A DNA stretch of 64,000 nt from Streptomyces flavofungini (GTDB lineage Bacteria; Actinomycetota; Actinomycetes; Streptomycetales; Streptomycetaceae): contig NZ_CP128848.1 in NCBI RefSeq assembly GCF_030388665.1, forward strand, positions 5,612 through 69,611, read 5' to 3'. Below the pieces are notes generated by a model. It ran no database searches. It was not told where the DNA came from and saw nothing but the letters and a program-made list of their open reading frames with translations. Below, piece after piece: positions 9,184 to 18,083 of the stretch (the stretch's first letter is position 1; each line of letters begins with the position of its first letter). The position numbers were made by a program, and so were the translations under genes.

Positions 9184-9720
9184 ATGTATTTAGCTCAAGG
9201 TGCCATTATAAGTTTGGACTTAGGTAAAGGGCATATTATAGACAAAGATACATCAGATGATTTAAAAGAAAAAATTCAAAGAACTATTCTTTATTTTTTT
9301 AAGAAGGAAGTAGATAAAAATAATTTAAAGCTTATTGATTTTACTCCCTATAATAAATTTTTTATTTCAAATGGAGAAAAGTTAAAAAGCATAGTGAAAA
9401 GAGTAAATAGAAGTGAATCAGATTTGCATATCACTTTAAACATTAATTTTTCAAAGTCAAATGAGATTTTTTGTTTTGTAGAAGAATTTGATTCAAAAGG
9501 GAAAAAGTTTGCAGAGAATATATGCTCATTTTTTGAATTAATCAATTATAAGAATAAGGGTATTAAGGAGTCAGATGTCTATAATCTTTTGTATATAGAT
9601 AAACCAAGTATAATAATAGACTTGAATTTAAACATTAATGATGAATCTGAAGTGGATGAAAAAGGGGAATGCATAGCTAAAACCTTAGTTGAATCTATTT
9701 TATCATTAGGGACAAAATAA
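9184..9720 (+). CDS. Uncharacterised protein, possibly a degenerate amidase_3-like fold, 178 aa
   Basis: ATG at 9184 follows ATAGGAGG. The middle segment SDLHITLNINFSKSN and the late segment DKPSIIIDLNLNINDESE mirror the positions of the 'ADLFVSIHLN' and 'PAVLIELGFLSN' strands of N-acetylmuramoyl-L-alanine amidases, but the zinc-binding His and catalytic Glu of that family are not present. It has no signal peptide. So the similarity suggests at most an inactive relative; this is an inference from pattern only. A terminator overlaps its stop codon. Confidence 0.6.
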   Translation: MYLAQGAIISLDLGKGHIIDKDTSDDLKEKIQRTILYFFKKEVDKNNLKLIDFTPYNKFFISNGEKLKSIVKRVNRSESDLHITLNINFSKSNEIFCFVEEFDSKGKKFAENICSFFELINYKNKGIKESDVYNLLYIDKPSIIIDLNLNINDESEVDEKGECIAKTLVESILSLGTK

Positions 9721-9749
9721 ATGTTGAGAGATAATCTCAACATTTATTT
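9715..9749. terminator. Bidirectional terminator between converging genes
   Basis: AAATAAATGTTGAGA, loop GATAA, TCTCAACATTTATTT: a 15-bp perfect stem with T-runs on both strands. It overlaps the stop codon of the upstream gene and the 3' end of the deacetylase gene. Confidence 0.85.
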
Positions 9750-10453
9750 TTTAATCTATAAATTTCAGGAGTACTTTCATCTATTACTTCAAAGCTATAT
9801 CCAGCTGATTTAAAATGTTTTATGATTGATGGCAATGCTTTAGCAGAATTATTATTAGAATATCCACAATGCATTAAAAGTACAATATAATCAGAATTAG
9901 AAATTGACTTTTGAACTATAGAACTTGGGCTTAGGTTTGGATTAAGGGCGTCAGTACTATCTACTGTCCAATCATATATTCTAAAGCCTTGTTCATGTAA
10001 GGAGTCTACTAAGGATTTTTTTAAGGTATATGTACTGTTATTAGAACCAAATGGAAATCTAAGAGAAAATACTTTCTTTCCAATAACTTTTTCTATGGAT
10101 TCTTGAGCTTTTAAGTTTTCTTCTAGGAATGAGGAGTCATTTCTGTAAATTTTATTTCTCTCATGGGTAAAGGTGTGTACTCCTATGGAATGACCCTCAT
10201 CATTCATTCTTTTAACTAAATCAGGGTGTTTTTCTACTAGTTCTCCTATTAAAAAAAATGTAGCTTTTACATCATTTTCTTTAAGGGTGTTTAAAATTTC
10301 TTCTGTAACCTTACCACCAGGGCCATCATCAAAGGTTAAAAATATTTTTTTTGTGCTTTCTTCTAATTCAGCTGCTTTAATAGGTTTTGAAGAGGTAGCT
10401 AAGCCTGAAAAAGAAAATATTAATGTAATTAGTAAAAAAACAAATTTTTTCAT
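9737..10453 (-). CDS. Secreted polysaccharide deacetylase (NodB/CE4 family)
   Basis: 238 residues with an N-terminal signal peptide (residues 1 to about 27). All five NodB motifs are visible: TFDDGP (metal ligand Asp pair), HTFTH (two zinc-binding His), RFPFG, DWTVDS and LLMH. It should remove acetyl groups from N-acetylglucosamine or N-acetylmuramic acid in peptidoglycan outside the cell, often giving lysozyme resistance. The catalytic set is complete, so it is probably active. Monocistronic: terminator on the 3' side and about 175 non-coding bases on the 5' side. Confidence 0.9.
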   Translation of the reverse strand: MKKFVFLLITLIFSFSGLATSSKPIKAAELEESTKKIFLTFDDGPGGKVTEEILNTLKENDVKATFFLIGELVEKHPDLVKRMNDEGHSIGVHTFTHERNKIYRNDSSFLEENLKAQESIEKVIGKKVFSLRFPFGSNNSTYTLKKSLVDSLHEQGFRIYDWTVDSTDALNPNLSPSSIVQKSISNSDYIVLLMHCGYSNNNSAKALPSIIKHFKSAGYSFEVIDESTPEIYRLKNKC

Positions 10454-10629
10454 TTTATCACTTCCTTAAGTATTATTTCTATATTTAAGACATCTTAATT
10501 AGTATTTTCAAAAAAAGCATTAAATATAAGCACATTAGGTTACAAATTAGAAAGGAATAATTGTTTTTTATTTCTTTCACTTTATGTTATAATTAATAAA
10601 ATAAAAAATATAAAAGAGAGTGATAATAT

Positions 10630-10914
10630 ATGGAGAAGTATTTAAGAATATTATTAGGAATAATTGTTACAATACTTATATTCGCTTTTGCAATTTGGGT
10701 ATTACCTTATGTTTTAATAGGAGTTGCAATACTGATCCTTATAGGATGGGTGTACTTTAAATTTATAAGAAAGTATGTTAATAAAAACAAAAAAGAAAAA
10801 ACAGAAACTTATACTTACACATTTACAAAAGAAGAAAAGAAATCAGAGGCTGATATGCAAGATGATGGCCCTGTTATTGATGTTGATTTTGAAGAAGTAA
10901 AAGATGATAAATAA
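10630..10914 (+). CDS. Small membrane protein with acidic cytoplasmic tail, 94 aa
   Basis: Two adjacent hydrophobic segments (about residues 7-24 and 26-44) form a membrane hairpin, followed by a lysine-rich stretch and an acidic C-terminal tail ending in EEVKDDK. A TATAAT element lies at 10588-10593. The gene ends 11 bases before the hybrid regulator gene. No family recognised. Confidence 0.65.
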   Translation: MEKYLRILLGIIVTILIFAFAIWVLPYVLIGVAILILIGWVYFKFIRKYVNKNKKEKTETYTYTFTKEEKKSEADMQDDGPVIDVDFEEVKDDK

Positions 10915-10925
10915 GGATTGATTTA

Positions 10926-11729
10926 ATGAATTTTAGAAAGTTAAAAATATTTTTTGAAACAGCTAAATGTTTAAATATGACTAAAGTAGCTAAGTCTATG
11001 TATATAAGTCAGCCATCTATAAGTCAAGCCATAGCTGAATTAGAAAGTGATCTTGATGTTAAACTTTTTGATAGAATAGGTAAAAGACTTTATCTTACTC
11101 ATGAGGGTGAAGTATACTTTGAATATAGTAGAAGAATTTTAAACCTTTATGAAGAGGCAAATAGTACCATTAGAAGTAGTAAAGAAGGTCAGAAAGGGAA
11201 AATAGTTATAGGTGCAAGTACAACAATAGGTATATATATACTTCCAGAGTTAATAAAGGAATTCAATGAGTTACATAAAAATATAGAAATCTCTTTAATA
11301 ATAGAGAATACACAGTTAATAGGGGCAGATGATTACGTTACAAAACCTTTTAATCACTTAGAACTTGTTGCAAGAGTAAAATCTCAATTAAGAAGGTATG
11401 ATTATCCTTTAAATAGGGAAAATACTCAAGATTTAATAGTAATAAAAGATTTAACTATAGATACTGTAAATAAGCAGGTTTCTTTAAGAGGAGAAAATAT
11501 AAAATTAACTGCAACAGAGTATAAGATATTAACACTTTTAGCATCACATCCAGGAAGAATATTTTCAATTAAGGAAATTTATGAAAGAGTTTGGGAAGAA
11601 CCTTTTTATAAAAGTGAAAATACAGTAACAGTTCATATAAGAAGAATGAGAGAAAAAATAGAAATAAATTCGAAAGAACCTGAGTATATAAAGGTGGTGT
11701 GGGGACTTGGGTATAAAATTGACAAATAG
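10926..11729 (+). CDS. Hybrid regulator: LysR-type N-terminus fused to OmpR/PhoB-type C-terminus
   Basis: Residues 1 to about 60 are a LysR winged helix (KVAKSMYISQPSISQAIAEL), and residues 90-132 begin a LysR effector domain (GKIVIGASTTIGIYILPEL). At about residue 133 (base ~11,319) the sequence changes abruptly to the end of a response-regulator receiver domain (GADDYVTKPFNHLELVARV) and a complete OmpR-type winged helix ending VWGLGYKIDK. The phospho-acceptor Asp and most of the receiver are absent. The frame is unbroken. The kinase gene directly downstream is the natural partner of the OmpR half. The simplest reading is a deletion, real or in the assembly, that removed the 3' part of a lysR gene and the 5' part of the response-regulator gene. 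Confidence 0.8.
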   Translation: MNFRKLKIFFETAKCLNMTKVAKSMYISQPSISQAIAELESDLDVKLFDRIGKRLYLTHEGEVYFEYSRRILNLYEEANSTIRSSKEGQKGKIVIGASTTIGIYILPELIKEFNELHKNIEISLIIENTQLIGADDYVTKPFNHLELVARVKSQLRRYDYPLNRENTQDLIVIKDLTIDTVNKQVSLRGENIKLTATEYKILTLLASHPGRIFSIKEIYERVWEEPFYKSENTVTVHIRRMREKIEINSKEPEYIKVVWGLGYKIDK

Positions 11730-13533
11730 TTTTTCAAGATGGTGGAAAAACTATAGCCTTTCAGTAAGAAGCATAGAAAATATGTTTATAGTAATATTTG
11801 CTGTGTTTATACCTGTTTTATATATTATCTTATTTGGAGGATACTCCTTTGATAATATAGCAAAATTAAATTCTAAGGCAAATCCTGATATATGTAATAG
11901 AGTTATTTATAGGGATGCATTAATAAATCCACATAAGTATAAAGAGTGTAGGTTATTAGCTCAATCTGTAGATATATCAGATTTTCTTTATAATGAGACT
12001 AACTATTTAAGCAAATTAGATAGCTTAGAGACAAAAGAACAAAAACAAGCATTTATTGCAAAGCTTCAAGAAAGGGCTACTAGTTATTCTGGTGTAGTTC
12101 TTATAAATAAGAAAACAGGAGAATATTACTCTAATAGAGTATGGTTTTATGAAAAACCTTATAATCTTTCAACGCCAAAAGAAGTTTTAGAAAGTTTATC
12201 TAAAAATGATAATGTAGTCTTTAAAGAAATAAATTCTTCAGATAATTATGAAGAAATATATTTCTCAAGAGGAGAACTTTATGATTCTGAAATAAATTCA
12301 ATTAGAATTGCTTTTATAGCAACTATGACTACAACTCTTTTAATGTTACTTTTAATCATAAAAAAATTAGTTATGATTAAAAATATGGGAATAAGAGCAT
12401 ATAAAGACAGCTGGAAAAATGGATATTTCTTTAGATTTTTAGATAGTTTAAATGTTTTAATAACAAAGAAGATGTTTATAGAAGAATTTTTAAAAGATAA
12501 GGTTGTTATGTTTGTTATTTCATTTACTATAATATATATTCTTATAAATGGATTTATGAGAAATATAGAATTTGTATGGAAGCAATATCACTATGTTTTA
12601 ACAGACAATAGATACCTATGGATAATTCCAATTGTTTTAGTTATTCATTTTATAGTAAAGTTTATAAGAAAATATGATGGATTAGATACTGTAATAAAAG
12701 GAATAGAAAAAGTTAAAAAAGGTGATACGGATATAGAGATAAAAGATAATGACGATAGACAAATAAGGGAATTAGCAGATGATGTTAATGATTTAAGATT
12801 AGGCTATAAGGAACTTGTTGAAGAAGGTATAAAGAATGAAAAGTTAAAAACTGAGCTTATATCAAATGTTTCACATGATTTAAAAACTCCATTAACATCC
12901 ATAATAAATTATGTAAATATACTTCAGTTAAATAATATAAAGGAAGAGGAAAGAAAAGAATATATAGAAATACTAGATAAAAAATCTCAAACTTTAAAGA
13001 AACTTATAGATGATTTGTTTGAGGTTTCTAAGATGTCTTCAGGAAAGGTAGAATTATTTAAATACAATATAGATATAATTCAACTTGTATATCAATGTAT
13101 AGCTGAAGTAGAAGATGTATATTCAGAAAAGGAAATTGAATTTAAAATAAATGGGCCAGAGGAATGCATGGTTAAAATAGATCCTCAAAGAATGTCTAGG
13201 GTATTCCAAAACCTAACTACTAATGCTTTAAAATATAGTTTAGAAAAAACTAGGGTCTATGTGGAAATAAAAGATTTAGAAAATTACGTGGAAATATCAT
13301 TTAAAAATATTTCTTCCTATGCTTTAGATTTTGATGAGAAGGATATTTTAGAAAGATTTGCAAGAGGAGATGAATCAAGAAATTCAACCATAGAAGGATC
13401 TGGATTAGGATTAGCAATCGCTAAAACTATTGTAGAACTTCACAACGGAAAGTTTAGGGTTGAATGTGAAGGTGACTTATTTAAAGCCTTTGTAATAATT
13501 CCTAAAAATAAAGATGATAATAATGAAGAATAA
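11707..13533 (+). CDS. Membrane sensor histidine kinase
   Basis: 608 residues. Hydrophobic segments lie near residues 26-45, 198-215, 265-285 and 300-320, with an extracellular region of about 150 residues between the first two. A HAMP-like linker (VKKGDTDIEI...) leads to a HisKA domain with the H-box SNVSHDLKTPL, then an ATPase domain with N-box NLTTNALKYS and G-box GSGLGLAIAK. It should autophosphorylate on the H-box His and signal to the OmpR-type partner encoded upstream, whose receiver domain is missing here. Start TTG at 11707 follows AAGGTGG and overlaps the regulator gene by 23 bases; TTG at 11719 is an alternative. Signal unknown. Confidence 0.85.
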   Translation: MGIKLTNSFSRWWKNYSLSVRSIENMFIVIFAVFIPVLYIILFGGYSFDNIAKLNSKANPDICNRVIYRDALINPHKYKECRLLAQSVDISDFLYNETNYLSKLDSLETKEQKQAFIAKLQERATSYSGVVLINKKTGEYYSNRVWFYEKPYNLSTPKEVLESLSKNDNVVFKEINSSDNYEEIYFSRGELYDSEINSIRIAFIATMTTTLLMLLLIIKKLVMIKNMGIRAYKDSWKNGYFFRFLDSLNVLITKKMFIEEFLKDKVVMFVISFTIIYILINGFMRNIEFVWKQYHYVLTDNRYLWIIPIVLVIHFIVKFIRKYDGLDTVIKGIEKVKKGDTDIEIKDNDDRQIRELADDVNDLRLGYKELVEEGIKNEKLKTELISNVSHDLKTPLTSIINYVNILQLNNIKEEERKEYIEILDKKSQTLKKLIDDLFEVSKMSSGKVELFKYNIDIIQLVYQCIAEVEDVYSEKEIEFKINGPEECMVKIDPQRMSRVFQNLTTNALKYSLEKTRVYVEIKDLENYVEISFKNISSYALDFDEKDILERFARGDESRNSTIEGSGLGLAIAKTIVELHNGKFRVECEGDLFKAFVIIPKNKDDNNEE

Positions 13534-13704
13534 TAACATAGAGGTTGTTTAACTTAATTTCAATAAATTTTAAAAAATCTATAGCTGTAAAAATTTATGA
13601 AGGTTTTTAATTAACATATTTAAAAATAAAGTTATAAGGAGTATAATTACTATATAATAATTTTTATTGTATAAATATTATGATTTTAAAGAAGGTGTAA
13701 GAAA

Positions 13705-14061
13705 ATGAGTTGTTTATTTTTAGAATATCCTAAATGTAGTACTTGTAGAAAAGCTAAGAAATGGTTAGAAGAAAACAATATAGATTTTACAGATAGAATG
13801 ATTGTGGAAGAAAATCCTACTAAAGAAGAATTAAAGGCTTGGTACGATAAGAGCGGAGTTAAATTAAATAAGTTCTTTAACACTTCAGGCAAGCTTTATA
13901 GAGAGATGAATCTTAAGGATAAAGTAAAAACAGCTAGTGAAGATGAACTTTTAGACATCTTATCAAGCAATGGTATGTTAGTAAAAAGACCTTTACTTAT
14001 AAAAGAGGATTTAGTTCTTATAGGATTTAAGGAAGAAGAATGGGCTGAAAATTTAAAATAA
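13705..14061 (+). CDS. ArsC/Spx-family thioredoxin-fold protein
   Basis: 118 residues, usual length for the family. The N-terminal YPKCSTCRKAKKWLEE holds a CxxC redox pair at the position used by Spx and ArsC-like proteins; the later KRPLLI segment is the conserved cis-proline region. It is either an Spx-type redox regulator or a reductase of the YffB/ArsC group; arsenic genes are absent nearby, which favours the former groups. A terminator follows two bases after the stop. Confidence 0.85.
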   Translation: MSCLFLEYPKCSTCRKAKKWLEENNIDFTDRMIVEENPTKEELKAWYDKSGVKLNKFFNTSGKLYREMNLKDKVKTASEDELLDILSSNGMLVKRPLLIKEDLVLIGFKEEEWAENLK

Positions 14062-14062
14062 T

Positions 14063-14097
14063 AAAAAGACTACAGAGTAAATATCTGTAGTCTTTTT
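14063..14097 (+). terminator. Rho-independent terminator after the ArsC/Spx-like gene
   Basis: AAAAAGACTACAGA, 7-base loop, TCTGTAGTCTTTTT: a 14-bp stem ending in a T-run. Confidence 0.9.
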
Positions 14098-14253
14098 ATT
14101 TATGCCTACTTAAAAGCTTTAGTACTCTTATTGCAGAAGTAACTTTAAAATGTCAATAATCATTATTAGTCGAATAAAACTAAAAAAAGAAAATATGACT
14201 TATATAATAAGAGTTATTCATAGAATAAGCTAACTTTTTCAAGAAATCTGAGT

Positions 14254-14282
14254 TTTACAAAACAACTTTAAATTATTATAAT
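14254..14282 (+). promoter_or_regulatory. Sigma-A promoter of the nrdAB genes
   Basis: -35 TTTACA (14254-14259), 17-base spacer, -10 TATAAT (14277-14282). It lies about 60 bases upstream of the nrdA start, with NrdR-like boxes just downstream. Confidence 0.6.
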
Positions 14283-14289
14283 AAATTGT

Positions 14290-14335
14290 CAAGATATTGT
14301 GCGAAATTTAAAAATAATTACTATATATTGTGGAG
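14290..14335. promoter_or_regulatory. Tandem NrdR-box-like operators
   Basis: Two copies of ATATTGTG (14294-14301 and 14325-14332) sit 31 bases apart, three helical turns, between the -10 element and the nrdA ribosome binding site. Paired boxes with about 31-base spacing upstream of nrd genes are the known pattern for the repressor NrdR. The match is to the core of the box, not to the full consensus. Confidence 0.55.
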
Positions 14336-14344
14336 GGCTAGTTG

Positions 14345-16575
14345 ATGACACTATTAGAGAGATATTGTGCATGGTCTATAGAAGAACTGAATGATGAAAC
14401 AGGATTATATACTGAAGAAAAGTTAATGGTTGCTTTAGATAATATAGTTACATCAAAAATGGGAGAAAAAGAGATAATAAAATCTTTCATACAAGTTTCG
14501 TTAGAGTTAACTTCTCAAGTAGAACCAAGATGGCAGGAAATTGCGGCGAAGTTATATGTTAAAAATTTATATGAAGAAGTAAGAGTAAATAGAGGACTAG
14601 AAGAAGGGGCAAATCCATATGATAATTTCTATGGTTTTATAAAGGAACTTACTGATAAAGGATTATACGGAAAATATATTTTAGATAATTACTCTAAGGA
14701 AGATATAGAAGAATTAGAAAAAGAAATAAAAAGAGAGAGAGACTTTTTATTTACATACAGTGGAATAAATTTATTAGCAAAAAGATATTTAGTTCAAGAT
14801 TTTAATAGATTACCATTAGAACTTCCTCAACAAATGTTTATGGGAATTGCTATGCACCTTGCTATCCCTGAGAAGAAGGAAAAAAGACTTTATTGGGCAA
14901 AAAGATTTTATGATGTTTTAAGTTCTATAAAGGCTACAATGGCTACTCCAACTATGTCTAATGCTAGAAAGCCATTCTACCAATTAAGTTCATGTTTTAT
15001 AGATACTGTAGATGATAGCTTAGCTGGTATATATAAATCATTAGATAATTTCTCAAAGGTTTCTAAGTTTGGTGGCGGAATGGGAATTTATATGGGTAAG
15101 GTAAGAGCCTTAGGCTCAGCCATAAGAGGTTTTAAAGGTGCATCAGGTGGAATTATACCTTGGATAAAATTATTCAATGATACAGCCATAGCTGTTGACC
15201 AATTAGGAGTTAGAAACGGATCAGTTGCTATTTGGTTAGATGCATGGCATAAAGATTTACCAGAGTTTCTTCAAATAAGAACAAACAACGGAGATGATAG
15301 AAAGAAAGCTCATGATATATTCCCAGGACTTTGTTATCCAGATTTATTCTGGAAGTTAGCAGAAAATGATATAGATGCTAACTGGTATATGATGTGTCCT
15401 CATGAAATAAAAACTGTTAAAGGATATTCTTTAGAAGATTTCTATGGGGAAGAATGGGAAAAGAAATATTATGAGTGTGTAGAAGATGATAGAATAGAAA
15501 AGAGAGTTATGAGTGTTAAGGATATTGTAAGACTTATCATAAAAAGTGCTGCAGAAACAGGAACACCATTTGCTTTCTATAGAGATACAGTAAATAAATT
15601 TAATCCTAATAAACACAAAGGAATGATATATTCATCAAATCTTTGTACTGAAATAATGCAAAACATGAGTGCTATGGAGATAGAACAAACAGAAATTAAG
15701 GACGAAAATGGTGATGTAGTAGTTATTGAAAAAACTAAGCCAGGAGACTTTGTTGTTTGTAACCTTTCTTCAGTGGTATTAGGAAATGTTGATGTTACAT
15801 CAGATGAAGAAGTGGAATACGTTGTTGAAACTCAAATAAGAGCAATGGATAACGTAATAGACTTAAATTATTATTCAGTTCCATTTGCTGAAATAACAAA
15901 CAAGAAATATAGAGCTGTTGGATTAGGAACATCAGGATACCATCATATGCTTGTAAATAATAAGATTGTATGGGATTCAGAGGAACACTTAAACTTTGTA
16001 GATAAAGTTTATGAGAGAATAAACTTCTATGCTATAAAAGCTAGTTTAAACATAGCAAAGGAAAAGGGAAGCTATCCATTATTTGAAGGATCCGACTGGA
16101 GTAATGGTGATTATTTTGAACTAAGAGAATATAATTCACCACAGTGGAAAGAACTAAAAGAAGAGATTGCTAAATATGGTATGAGAAATGGATACCTATT
16201 TGCGGTAGCTCCAAATGGTTCAACTGCCACTTTAGCTGGAACTTCAGAGGGGGTAGATCCTGTTATGAATAGATTCTGGTTAGAAGAGAAAAAGGAAGCA
16301 TAACTCCAAAGGTAGCACCTGGATTATGTCAAGAAAATTTCTGGTACTATGTTTCAGCTTACAATGTAAATCAAGAATTTACAGTTAGAGCAAACGGAGT
16401 AAGACAAAGACATATAGACCAAGGACAATCATTTAACCTTTATATAACTACAGATTATACTATGAGACAAATAATGAATCTTTATATTTCAGCTTGTAAA
16501 AATGGAGTTAAAAGTATTTATTATGTAAGAAGTAAATCTCTAAGTGTTGACGAATGTGAGAGTTGTTCAGCTTAG
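14345..16575 (+). pseudogene. nrdA: Ribonucleotide reductase class I large subunit, frameshifted near its 3' end
   Basis: ATG at 14345 follows GGAGGG. The frame is continuous to about 16,290, where one A is missing from the run GAGAAAAAGG; after it the gene continues in another frame to TAG at 16575, giving about 743 residues in total. Catalytic features are present: the first redox cysteine in LSSCF, the active-site NLCTEI (Asn, Cys, Glu), PNGSTATLAG in the barrel core, and the shuttle cysteines at the very end (CESCSA), which lie after the shift. No N-terminal ATP-cone of the usual type is evident. It reduces ribonucleotides with NrdB, encoded next. The shift is likely a sequencing error. 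Confidence 0.85.
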
Positions 16576-16596
16576 AATATAAATTAAGAATTTTAA

Positions 16597-16626
16597 AGAT
16601 ACTCATCTAGGCTTAGGTGAGTATCT
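16597..16626 (+). terminator. Stem-loop between nrdA and nrdB
   Basis: AGATACTCA, 12-base loop, TGAGTATCT: a 9-bp perfect stem followed by only a weak T-run. It could be a partial terminator or an RNA-stability element that sets the nrdA:nrdB ratio. Confidence 0.5.
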
Positions 16627-16670
16627 ATTAATTATAGATAGATAAATAAAGAGATGAAAGGTGACGTAAA

Positions 16671-17706
16671 ATGGAAATAAATAAAAGACCGCTTTTTAAT
16701 GAGTTTGGAGATATTGAAACTAATAAAAAGAAAATGATAAACGGTAATACAACTAATTTAAATGACTTTAATAATATGAAATATACTTGGGTTTCAGAAT
16801 GGTACAGACAAGCAATGAATAATTTCTGGATACCAGAGGAAATAAACTTAGCTCAAGACTTAAAAGATTATAAAAAGTTAACTAAGGAAGAAAAAGCGGC
16901 ATATGATAAGATTCTTATCTTTCTTAATATTTTTAGATTCAATACAAACAGCTAACTTAGGAAATATAAATAGTTATATTACTGCTTCAGAAGTTAACTT
17001 ATGTTTAACTATACAAGCTTTTCAAGAAGCGGTTCACTCACAAAGCTATAGTTATATGCTAGACAGTATTTGTTCACCAGAGGAGAGAAACGAAATATTA
17101 TTCCAATGGAAAGACGATGCTATATTACTTCAAAGAAATAAATTTATAGGAGACCTATATAATAACTTCTTAGAAGACTCAAGCATGGAAAACTTTATAA
17201 AATCAGTAATGGCTAACTATATTTTAGAGGGTGTTTATTTCTACTCAGGATTTATGTTTTTCTATAATTTAGAGAGAAATGGAAAAATGCCTGGTTCAGC
17301 TCAAGAGATTAGATATATAAACAGAGATGAAAATACTCATTTATGGTTATTTAGAAGTATAATAAAGGAATTAAAAGAAGAAATACCAGAAGTATTCACT
17401 AAAGAGTTAAAAGAAGAACTAAGAGAAATGATGAGAACTGGTGTTGAACATGAAATTGCATGGGGGCACTATGTTATAGGTGATAATGTTACTGGAATAA
17501 ATAAAAATCTTATAGAAAGATATATAAAATACATAGGAAACTTAAGAGCTAAAGCTATAGGTTTAGAACCTTTATTTGAAGACTACAATGAGAATCCAGC
17601 ACCATGGGTAGATTATTATGCTGATGCAAACCAAGTAAAAACAGACTTCTTTGAGGCAAAATCAACAGCATATGCTAAAGCTGGAGCTTTAATAGACGAT
17701 CTATAA
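16671..17706 (+). pseudogene. nrdB: Ribonucleotide reductase class I small subunit, frameshifted
   Basis: The gene starts with ATG at 16671 and ends at 17706, but one extra base near 16,914 splits it into two frames; corrected, the product has about 345 residues. The iron ligands of class Ia subunits are all visible: Asp in LDSIQ, EAVH, the Glu of ILEGVYFY and ENTH. The radical Tyr is present in EAVHSQSY, four residues after the ligand His. It generates the tyrosyl radical used by NrdA. The shift, next to one in nrdA, points to assembly errors because the pair is normally essential for aerobic growth. Confidence 0.85.
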
Positions 17707-17743
17707 AAATAGAATTTAATATTTGACTGCATAAATTATAAAA

Positions 17744-17833
17744 GAGAGCTATATCAATACTATTTATGAGAGAATTTATAAATATAAAATTTATGAATTC
17801 TTATAAGTTAAGAGTTTGATATAGCCTTTTTTT
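17744..17833 (+). terminator. Long-loop terminator after nrdB
   Basis: GCTATATCAA (17748-17757) pairs with TTGATATAGC (17816-17825), which is followed by CTTTTTTT. The loop is about 58 bases and contains smaller AT-rich stems. Bases 17,834-18,026 are AT-rich and hold no gene I can see. Confidence 0.6.
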
Positions 17834-18026
17834 ATGTCTATACTAAAATTCATATATAAATAAGAGTGATTTAAGTGGAATAGATTGATAGCTAATTGAA
17901 TCTAGTTACTAAAATTAGAGTTTATTATAAATGAATTTATTTTATAGAATAAATAAGTTTAAATTTATAAGCATAAGTTAGTATTTTAAAGATTTAATAA
18001 GATAATTTTAATTAAACGAATCATAC

Positions 18027-18045
18027 AATAATGATAATCATTTTC
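18027..18045. promoter_or_regulatory. Fur box upstream of a missing gene
   Basis: AATAATGATAATCATTTTC matches 17 of 19 positions of the classic Fur consensus (GATAATGATAATCATTATC). A ribosome binding site (GTGAGG, 18051-18056) and an ATG (18061) follow, but the DNA turns into GC-rich foreign sequence right there, so the iron-regulated gene it controlled is not in the window. Confidence 0.75.
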
Positions 18046-18083
18046 AATGAGTGAGGTTTTATGTGCTTCGGAAAGACCAGAAA
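18046..18083. other. Junction between Clostridium and Streptomyces DNA
   Basis: Left of about 18,062 the sequence is AT-rich with Clostridium signals; from about 18,066 it aligns loosely to the sub-telomeric sequence found at 43,250-43,400 and is about 70% GC. No insertion-sequence end, integrase gene or target duplication is visible at the switch. Confidence 0.85.
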
